This document shows positions 1 through 4,813 of a stretch of DNA of 6,469 nt, in pieces. Every line of letters starts with the position of its first letter. The stretch's first letter is position 1. The notes beneath the pieces were generated by a model. It did no database searches. It had not been told where the DNA came from and saw only the letters and a list, made by a program, of their open reading frames with translations. The position numbers were made by a program, and so were the translations under genes. Source of the stretch: an uncultured Actinomycetes bacterium (lineage in GTDB: Bacteria; Actinomycetota; Actinomycetes; S36-B12); contig CALFIA010000246.1 in NCBI GenBank assembly GCA_937876275.1, forward strand, positions 1 through 6,469, written 5' to 3'.

Positions 1-311
1 ACTGCCCGTTCGGTCCGATGATCGTCACCACCGATGAGATCACCGACCCGCACACTTTGCAGTTGTCTCTCACCGTCAACGGCGATCAGCGCCAGAACGG
101 CAACTCCAAGCACATGCTGTTCAAGATCCCAACTCTTATCGCCGACATCAGCTCGGGCGTTACCCTCGAGCCGGGCGATGTCATCGCGACCGGCTCGCCG
201 CAGGGCGTTGGTGCGGCCATGAACCCGCCGACCTTCCTGCAGCCCGGTGACGTGGTCTCGTGCACCATTGATGCCATCGGCACCTTGACGAACCCCGTCG
301 TGGCTGTCTGA
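1..311 (+). CDS. FAH-family hydrolase, C-terminal part (5' end outside window)
   Basis: This is the last 102 codons (reading frame from base 3, stop TGA 309-311) of a fumarylacetoacetate hydrolase family enzyme. The family hydrolyses C-C bonds of acylpyruvates and beta-diketones, or decarboxylates or isomerises related acids, in the cytosol with a divalent metal. Family landmarks are visible in order: a GPMIVTTDEI-type segment at the start, a VNGDQRQNG strand, an M-L-F stretch, the LEPGDVIATGSPQGVG loop that closes over the substrate, and the FLQPGDVVSCTIDAIGTLTN C-terminal strands. The E-x-E and Asp metal ligands lie upstream and cannot be checked. The stop is one base from the next start, so the two genes are almost certainly co-transcribed and translationally coupled. 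With a maleate isomerase as partner, a maleylpyruvate or fumarylpyruvate hydrolase role is attractive but inferred; decarboxylase or isomerase members of the family look alike in this region. Confidence 0.9.
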   Translation, partial: CPFGPMIVTTDEITDPHTLQLSLTVNGDQRQNGNSKHMLFKIPTLIADISSGVTLEPGDVIATGSPQGVGAAMNPPTFLQPGDVVSCTIDAIGTLTNPVVAV

Positions 312-312
312 C

Positions 313-1068
313 ATGACAAAGACCAACTTCCGCGTCGGCCTCATCGTGCCGAGCTCGAATGTCACGATGGAGACCGAGATCCCGGCCATGCTTCGTGCTC
401 GCGAGGCCGTAGAGCCGGAGCGCTTCACCTTCCACTCCTCGCGCATGCGGATGAAGTCGGTGACCAAGGAAGAACTCGAGGCCATGGACGATGCCTCTGA
501 CCGCTGCGCCGTCGAGCTGTCCGATGCACAGGTCGATGTCATGGGCTACGCCTGCCTGGTGGCGATCATGACTCGCGGTGCGGGCTATCACTGCGTCTCT
601 CAGGAACGTCTGGGCAAGATCGCTGTTGGTGAAGGCTGCGATGCAAGCGTCGTGACCAGCGCTGGTGCGCTGATGGATGCACTGAACCTCATGGGTGCGA
701 AGAAGGTGGCTCTCATCGCTCCGTACATGCTCCCGCTCACCCAGCAGGTCGTTGCCTACATCGAAAACGGTGGTTTCGAGGTCACTGACTTCGTCGCCCT
801 GGAGATTCCCGACAACCTCGAGGTCGGTGCCCAGGATCCGATGAATCTCGACGCCATTGTCGATCGTCTCGATCACAGCGAGGCTGATGTCGTGATCTTG
901 TCTGCCTGCGTGCAGATGCCCTCGCTCGCCGCGATCCAGAAGGTTCAGGACCGCATCGGGAAGCCGGTCATCTCCGCCGCTGTAGCCACCACCTACTACT
1001 TGCTCAAGGAGATGGGTCTTAAGCCCGTCGTGCCAAACGCCGGCGCTCTGCTGAGCGGCGCTTACTAG
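313..1068 (+). CDS. Maleate cis-trans isomerase (Asp/Glu racemase superfamily)
   Basis: This 251-residue cytosolic enzyme is predicted to convert maleate to fumarate without a cofactor, feeding the TCA cycle. The fold is that of the Asp/Glu racemase and arylmalonate decarboxylase superfamily. Both half-site cysteines are present: Cys81 in GYACLVAIMT and Cys199 in SACVQMPSL. This matches the two-Cys arrangement of maleate isomerase (Cys76 and Cys194 in the Nocardia farcinica enzyme, from memory) and argues against arylmalonate decarboxylase, which has only one. The N-terminal GLIVPSSNVTMETEIP carboxylate-binding segment, the HSSRMRM strand, SAGALMDAL (116-124) and LIAPYMLPLTQQVVAYIE also follow that enzyme closely, and the length is normal. 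ATG 313 is one base after the upstream stop. I see no convincing Shine-Dalgarno, so coupled reinitiation is likely. The gene has been called nicE in nicotinate clusters and maiA elsewhere; no nicotinate gene is visible here. Family identification is secure; the substrate is very likely maleate. Confidence 0.92.
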   Translation: MTKTNFRVGLIVPSSNVTMETEIPAMLRAREAVEPERFTFHSSRMRMKSVTKEELEAMDDASDRCAVELSDAQVDVMGYACLVAIMTRGAGYHCVSQERLGKIAVGEGCDASVVTSAGALMDALNLMGAKKVALIAPYMLPLTQQVVAYIENGGFEVTDFVALEIPDNLEVGAQDPMNLDAIVDRLDHSEADVVILSACVQMPSLAAIQKVQDRIGKPVISAAVATTYYLLKEMGLKPVVPNAGALLSGAY

Positions 1069-1078
1069 TTCACACGCG

Positions 1079-1112
1079 CGAGGCCTGCTGCCCCTAAGGG
1101 CAGCAGGCCTCG
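1079..1112. terminator. Bidirectional hairpin terminator, no T-tract
   Basis: A perfect 15-bp inverted repeat (CGAGGCCTGCTGCCC at 1079-1093 and its complement at 1098-1112) encloses a 4-nt CTAA loop. It starts 10 nt after the maleate isomerase stop and lies 19 nt from the stop of the convergent Lrp-type gene, so it can serve both transcripts. Neither flank has a T-run, as is common for actinobacterial hairpin terminators. Confidence 0.88.
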
Positions 1113-1131
1113 TCATGTGCACAGCAGGGGT

Positions 1132-1419
1132 CTAGAAGCCGCCCTCGGTTCCGATCGAGAAGCCGGCCTCGATGTCTTCCTTGAGGTAGGTCTTGAAGGC
1201 AATGTGAGTTTCAGTCGAGACGATGCCCGGCACGACGCCAATCTTGTCGTTCACGATGCGAGCCACTTCATCATGGTCCTTGACTGTGATGATGACGACG
1301 AGGTCGATCTTGCCGGTGACCGAATAGACCGTGGCGACGCCGTGAACCTTGGTCAGGGCCTCGCCGACCTCGTTGATGTGTCCGGACTTCACCTGTAGAA
1401 AGCAGAGCGCTGTCAGCAT
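1132..1419 (-). CDS. Stand-alone Lrp/AsnC ligand-binding (RAM) domain protein
   Basis: This 95-residue protein consists of the RAM effector domain of Lrp/AsnC regulators and nothing else. The beta-alpha-beta-beta-alpha-beta order is readable: LTALCFLQV, then helix INEVGEALTKVHGV, strands ATVYSVTG and IDLVVIITV, helix DHDEVARIVNDKIG, and strand VSTETHIAFKTY. The VTGKIDLVV turn (34-42) is the signature Gly-x-x-Asp that helps form the amino-acid pocket between subunits. The usual N-terminal helix-turn-helix, about 50-60 residues, is absent, and no upstream in-frame coding supports one. RAM-only proteins are known and form dimers or larger rings that bind amino acids, or that modulate full-length Lrp proteins. 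A direct DNA-binding role is therefore not supported. It is divergent from the hydroxylase gene and convergent with maleate isomerase. ATG 1419 lacks a Shine-Dalgarno but has a TAGACT element 6 nt upstream, consistent with a leaderless message. The ligand is unknown. Confidence 0.88.
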   Translation of the reverse strand: MLTALCFLQVKSGHINEVGEALTKVHGVATVYSVTGKIDLVVIITVKDHDEVARIVNDKIGVVPGIVSTETHIAFKTYLKEDIEAGFSIGTEGGF

Positions 1420-1425
1420 TCGGCC

Positions 1426-1431
1426 AGTCTA
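1426..1431 (-). promoter_or_regulatory. Candidate -10 element for the RAM-domain gene (leaderless)
   Basis: On the minus strand TAGACT fits the actinobacterial -10 consensus TANNNT and ends 6 nt before ATG 1419. Transcription would start at or next to the start codon, agreeing with the lack of a Shine-Dalgarno. I see no good -35 element at the expected distance, so this is a modest call. Confidence 0.45.
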
Positions 1432-1475
1432 GCCAGCGGCGGCCCGGGGTGACCGAGATTCGCCAGCGCTTCCGC

Positions 1476-1504
1476 TTGCACTCCGTGTAGCATTACGGGA
1501 TATT
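1476..1504 (+). promoter_or_regulatory. Candidate promoter of the hydroxylase-cyclase operon
   Basis: TTGCAC (1476-1481) and GATATT (1499-1504) are separated by 17 bp, the preferred spacing for a housekeeping sigma factor. GATATT matches TATAAT at 4 of 6 positions; the -35 is weaker, with only its TTG conserved. The predicted start near 1511 leaves a leader of about 45 nt. A weak, regulated promoter would suit the overlapping palindromes. Confidence 0.5.
1483..1498. repeat. Imperfect palindrome in the -35/-10 spacer
   Basis: CCGT (1483-1486) and ACGG (1495-1498) form an inverted repeat with a central GC dyad (CCGT-N3-GC-N3-ACGG). It lies in the spacer of the candidate promoter. Four-base arms are weak alone; it is listed because two better palindromes follow within 40 bp. 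Confidence 0.3.
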
Positions 1505-1517
1505 GGCGATAGTCAAT
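1502..1517. promoter_or_regulatory. Candidate operator, ATTG/CAAT inverted repeat
   Basis: ATTGGCGATAGTCAAT is a 16-bp near-palindrome: arms ATTGGC and GTCAAT around GATA, with one mismatch per arm pair. It overlaps the -10 element and the predicted transcription start, where a bound repressor would block initiation. ATTG-N-CAAT sites resemble those of MarR-family regulators of aromatic acid genes, but no MarR gene is in the window, so the protein is unknown. Confidence 0.45.
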
Positions 1518-1520
1518 TTC

Positions 1521-1538
1521 CCGCTACATTCGTAGCGG
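1521..1538. promoter_or_regulatory. 18-bp palindrome in the hydroxylase leader
   Basis: CCGCTACATTCGTAGCGG has perfect 7-bp arms around ATTC. It sits between the predicted transcription start and the Shine-Dalgarno, two bases before the latter. It could be an operator acting as a roadblock, or an RNA hairpin next to the ribosome-binding site that affects translation or message stability. Confidence 0.5.
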
Positions 1539-1540
1539 CC

Positions 1541-1550
1541 GGAGGTGGAG
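1541..1550 (+). promoter_or_regulatory. Strong Shine-Dalgarno for the hydroxylase/reductase
   Basis: GGAGGTGGAG contains an exact GGAGG 10 nt before ATG 1556 and a second GGAG 5 nt before it. This fixes the start of the fusion gene and is clearly stronger than the initiation signals of the isomerase and RAM genes. Confidence 0.85.
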
Positions 1551-1555
1551 CTCAC

Positions 1556-3910
1556 ATGCGCATTGCGGTCATCGGCGGCGGTCCGGGCGGGCTCTATTTC
1601 TCCAGCCTGGTCAAGCAGCTGAACCCCTCGGCAGAGATCACTGTGTGGGAGCGCAACGCGCCCGATGACACCTTCGGCTTCGGCGTGGTCTTCAGCGATC
1701 AGACGCTCAGCGGTATCAAGGCCTCTGATCGTCCGGCTTTCGATGACATGGGCAAGTCATTTGCCTACTGGGACGACATCGACATCGTGGTTGACGGCGA
1801 GTCGATGACTATTGGCGGCAATGGCTTCGCGGCGATGAGTCGCAAGGAGCTTCTCAACGTGTTGCAGCGCCGTGCGATCGCTCACGGAGTCGATATTCAC
1901 TTCCGGACAGAGGCTCCACCGGTGGAGGAGTTGATGGCCGAGTACGACCTCGTACTCGCGAGCGACGGCATCAACTCGCCTATTCGCGACAAGTACTCCG
2001 ATCACTTCGGCACCACGATCGACCCACGTGAGTGCAAGTTCATGTGGCTCGGCACCGACACGGTCTATGACGCCTTCAAGTTCTTCGTGCGTAACACTCC
2101 CTGGGGGGCGATGCAGATCCACTCCTATCCGATGGATGCCAAGGGAAGCACGTTCATCGTCGAGATGCACGAAGACACCTGGCGCAAGGCCGGTTTCGAC
2201 AAGGTGGATTCCGCATCACTGCCGCCAGGTGTGAGTGATCACGAGAGCATCGAGCGCATCGCCGAGATCTTCAAGGACGACCTCGATGGCGGATCGCTCC
2301 TTGCCAACAACAGCAAGTGGATTGCCTTCCGCACGATTCGCAATAAGACGCTCGTGTACAAGAACATGGCGTTGCTCGGCGACTCTGCTCATACCGCTCA
2401 CTACTCCATCGGCTCAGGCACGAAGCTGGCGATGGAGGATGCACTCGCCCTCGCTGCCTGCGTGATTGAGCAGCCCACCATCGCCGAGGCTCTCAAGGCC
2501 TACGACATCGAGCGGGGCCCGGTCATCAAGAGCACTCAGCGTTCGGCGCAGGCGAGCATGGAGTGGTTCGAGGAGATCGATCAGTACGTAGGCCAGGAAC
2601 TTCCGCAGTTCGTCTTCAACATGATGACCAGAAGCCGTCGGGTCACCTACGGCAACCTGCAGGCACGCGACCCTAAGTTCGTGGCCGAGGTCGACGAGTG
2701 GCTGCTGAAGAGCGAGATCGCTGCCGGTCGAGTGCCCGTCGACACTACGCCGCGACCGCCCATGTTCTTGCCCTTCCGCCTGCGCGAGGTCGAGATTCCC
2801 AATCGCGTGGTCGTATCGCCGATCGGCCTGTACTCGGCCATTGATGGCGTGCCCGGCGATGTGCATGTGGTGCACTACGGCGCCCGTGCGCTCGGCGGTG
2901 CTGGCTTGATTCTCACCGAGATGGCAGCCACCTCGGCCGACGGCCGAATCACCCCGGGCTGCCCGGGCATCTGGAATGACGCTCAGCAGAAGGCTTGGAC
3001 GAGAGTTGTCGACTATGTGCACACGACTCCCGCGAAGATCGGCCTGCAACTCGGTCACGCCGGTCGCAAGGGTGCGGTCAAGCCATCCTGGGAGGGCATG
3101 GATGCCCCCCTCGAGTCAGGTGCCTGGCCGCTGATGGCCCCGTCGTCTCTCGCGTGGGCCGAGGGCAGTCAAGTTCCGCGCGAGATGACCCGTGGTGACA
3201 TGGACGACGTCATCGCGGAATTCGCCGAATCGACCCGACGAGCGGCAACTGCTGGTTTCGATCTACTCGAGTTGCACTTCGCTCACGGCTTTCTGATCTC
3301 GTCCTTCCTCACTCCCGTCAGTAACCGGCGCACTGACGAATACGGCGGGTCAACGCAGAATCGACTTCGCTTCCCGCTTGAGGTATTCGATGCGGTGCGT
3401 GCGGCCTGGCCCGCCGATCGACCGATCAGTGTGCGTCTCTCGGCCACCGACTGGGTGGCAGACGGAATTAGCGAAGAGGAGTCAATCGTCATCGCACAGG
3501 CTTTCGCTGATCACGGGGCCGACATCCTTGACGTGTCGACGGGCGAGACCACCCCGAAGGCCCGACCCGCATACGGACGCTCGTACCAAACCCCGTTCTC
3601 AGATCGCATTCGAAATCTCGTCGGAATCCCCACCATCGCCGTGGGTGCGATCAGCAGTTGGGATGACGTCAACACGAATATCGCCGCGGGTCGCGCCGAC
3701 CTCTGCGCGGTGGGGCGCCCGCACCTCTACGACCCGAACTGGACTCTCCACGCGGCGGCCGAGCAGGACTACTCACTGTCGTGGCCCAACCCCTACCTGT
3801 GGGGCAGTAGTAAGCCGGCCGCCGGGAGAAGTGAGGATCCCAAGCCGCGTCTCGTGCTGGTGCCTGAAGAAACCTCAGTGGTCAATCGGCCCAGTCGCTG
3901 GCGTCCATAG
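1556..3910 (+). CDS. Bifunctional salicylyl-CoA 5-hydroxylase-like monooxygenase/OYE reductase
   Basis: This 784-residue cytosolic fusion has two flavin domains. Residues 1 to about 395 form a class A flavin monooxygenase: FAD motif GGGPGG (7-12), WER (31-33), MSRKELL with Arg96, ASDG (135-138), and GDSAH running into the SIGSGTKLAMED stretch (275-295), which is characteristic of aryl-CoA hydroxylases. Residues from about 402 to 750 form an FMN Old Yellow Enzyme barrel: LGHAGRKG (499-506), LHFAHGFL with His574 and His577, the SNRRTDEYGG segment (589-598), Arg627, AVGAI (695-699) and AVGRPHL (718-724). The order and length match 2-aminobenzoyl-CoA monooxygenase/reductase and proteins annotated as salicylyl-CoA 5-hydroxylase/oxidoreductase. 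Such enzymes hydroxylate an aryl-CoA with O2 and NAD(P)H and may then reduce the ring. Oddities are Phe579 where the family has its catalytic Tyr, Gly424 in SPIGLY where Cys or Ala is usual, and a polar tail of about 30 residues. Architecture is certain; the substrate (salicylyl-CoA, 2-aminobenzoyl-CoA or another aryl-CoA) is not. It probably heads an operon with the cyclase gene. Confidence 0.92.
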   Translation: MRIAVIGGGPGGLYFSSLVKQLNPSAEITVWERNAPDDTFGFGVVFSDQTLSGIKASDRPAFDDMGKSFAYWDDIDIVVDGESMTIGGNGFAAMSRKELLNVLQRRAIAHGVDIHFRTEAPPVEELMAEYDLVLASDGINSPIRDKYSDHFGTTIDPRECKFMWLGTDTVYDAFKFFVRNTPWGAMQIHSYPMDAKGSTFIVEMHEDTWRKAGFDKVDSASLPPGVSDHESIERIAEIFKDDLDGGSLLANNSKWIAFRTIRNKTLVYKNMALLGDSAHTAHYSIGSGTKLAMEDALALAACVIEQPTIAEALKAYDIERGPVIKSTQRSAQASMEWFEEIDQYVGQELPQFVFNMMTRSRRVTYGNLQARDPKFVAEVDEWLLKSEIAAGRVPVDTTPRPPMFLPFRLREVEIPNRVVVSPIGLYSAIDGVPGDVHVVHYGARALGGAGLILTEMAATSADGRITPGCPGIWNDAQQKAWTRVVDYVHTTPAKIGLQLGHAGRKGAVKPSWEGMDAPLESGAWPLMAPSSLAWAEGSQVPREMTRGDMDDVIAEFAESTRRAATAGFDLLELHFAHGFLISSFLTPVSNRRTDEYGGSTQNRLRFPLEVFDAVRAAWPADRPISVRLSATDWVADGISEEESIVIAQAFADHGADILDVSTGETTPKARPAYGRSYQTPFSDRIRNLVGIPTIAVGAISSWDDVNTNIAAGRADLCAVGRPHLYDPNWTLHAAAEQDYSLSWPNPYLWGSSKPAAGRSEDPKPRLVLVPEETSVVNRPSRWRP

Positions 3911-3974
3911 AAACCACTCGCCGCGTCAAGCAAACTCCGCTAGCGTCGCCGTCGGTAACGCTGAATCGCTCATC

Positions 3975-3983
3975 GAAGGGAAG
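3975..3983 (+). promoter_or_regulatory. Shine-Dalgarno deciding the cyclase start
   Basis: GAAGGGAAG lies 3 to 11 nt before ATG 3987, with the purine core about 6 nt away. It supports starting here, although the reading frame stays open far upstream through the preceding gene. Confidence 0.75.
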
Positions 3984-3986
3984 CAC

Positions 3987-4757
3987 ATGTCCGATCTCTC
4001 CGGCCTCGCCGCCGCAATCCTCGACGGCTCGGTCGAGGTCATCGACCTCACGTCGCCGCTCCACTCGGAGACCCCGATCCTCCAGCTGCCGCCGGAGATG
4101 GGACAGACCGCGAAGTTCAGCCTCGAGCTCATCAGCCGTTACGACGACAAGGGCCCGGCCTGGTACTGGAACAACATCCACACTGGTGAGCACACGGGCA
4201 CCCACTTCGATGCGCCGAATCACTGGATCACCGGCAAGGATCTCGATGACGTCTCGCAGGTACCTGCCAAGCGCCTGATCGGTGCGGCCGCCGTGATCGA
4301 CAAGACCGCTGAGGTCGCGGGCAATCCTGACTACTGCTTGACCCTGCAGGACGTCCTCGACTGGGAAGCGGCCAATGGCCCGCTGCCGGAGAACGGCTGG
4401 ATGCTCTTCCGCACCGGCTGGTCGAAGTACGGCGATGACCCCGCCGCATTCGCCAATGCCGACGAGAACGGCCCGCACACGCCGGGCGTTACTCCCGATG
4501 CCGCGGAGTACATCTCGAAGACCAAGATCCTGGGCTGGGGTGTCGAGACCGTCGGCACCGATGCAGGTGGTGCTTTCGGGTTCGAGCCGCCGTTCCCGTG
4601 CCACACGATGTTCATGGGCGCGAACAAGTACGGCGTCACGCAGCTGCGCAATCTCGACAAGATCCCGACTAAGGGCGCTGTCGTCATCGTCGCACCACTG
4701 CCGATCGTCAACGGTTCGGGCAGTCCGTGCCGCGTGCTGGCACTCGTGCAGCGCTAG
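3987..4757 (+). CDS. Cyclase-family metal hydrolase (kynurenine formamidase/isatin hydrolase-like)
   Basis: This 256-residue protein belongs to the cyclase superfamily (PF04199), metal-dependent amide and lactam hydrolases. The signature runs from His65 to His79: HTGEHTGTHFDAPNH. By family precedent His69, His73 and Asp75 bind the metal (Zn or Mn) and His79 acts in catalysis. Later conserved positions are Glu187 and Asp192 in GVETVGTDA and His206 in PCHTMFM. The N-terminal VIDLTSPLHSETP strand is also typical, and no signal peptide is seen. The upstream gene ends 76 nt earlier, with no terminator and no convincing promoter between, so co-transcription with the fusion monooxygenase is likely. 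Kynurenine formamidase and isatin hydrolase both lead towards anthranilate, which would suit a 2-aminobenzoyl-CoA-type enzyme next door; that link is inference. The family also includes enzymes with other ring-opening or amide substrates, so the exact reaction is open. The start is set by GAAGGGAAG at 3975-3983. Confidence 0.88.
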   Translation: MSDLSGLAAAILDGSVEVIDLTSPLHSETPILQLPPEMGQTAKFSLELISRYDDKGPAWYWNNIHTGEHTGTHFDAPNHWITGKDLDDVSQVPAKRLIGAAAVIDKTAEVAGNPDYCLTLQDVLDWEAANGPLPENGWMLFRTGWSKYGDDPAAFANADENGPHTPGVTPDAAEYISKTKILGWGVETVGTDAGGAFGFEPPFPCHTMFMGANKYGVTQLRNLDKIPTKGAVVIVAPLPIVNGSGSPCRVLALVQR

Positions 4758-4768
4758 TCCTAGCTACG

Positions 4769-4802
4769 GAAGCGGGGGTCACCTGGTGGTGACCCCCGCT
4801 TC
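4769..4802. terminator. Bidirectional hairpin terminator, no T-tract
   Basis: A perfect 15-bp stem (GAAGCGGGGGTCACC at 4769-4783 and its complement at 4788-4802) encloses a TGGT loop. It lies exactly 11 nt from the stop codons of both convergent genes, so it is placed to end both transcripts. There is no T-run on either side. The stem can be lengthened by 3 bp beyond a single bulged base. Confidence 0.9.
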
Positions 4803-4813
4803 GTACGTTCGGG

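Noticed and set aside
181..1122. A 313-codon open frame antisense to the FAH hydrolase and maleate isomerase genes
   Set aside because: It mirrors the codons of two clearly conserved genes and has no recognisable domain; long antisense frames are common in G+C-rich DNA.
3939..3962. GCTAGC and an AGCGT-N11-ACGCT repeat in the gap before the cyclase gene, with a TAGCGT that could be a -10
   Set aside because: The arms are only 5 bp with a long loop, there is no matching -35 element, and neither a terminator nor a separate promoter can be supported here.
3378..3986. An in-frame N-terminal extension of the cyclase gene by 203 codons
   Set aside because: It runs in another frame through the conserved OYE domain of the preceding gene. 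The cyclase domain starts at 3987, where a good Shine-Dalgarno is present.
3882..4604. A 240-codon open frame antisense to the cyclase gene
   Set aside because: Shadow of a gene whose HxGTHxDxPxH motif leaves no doubt about the coding strand; no domain features on the opposite strand.
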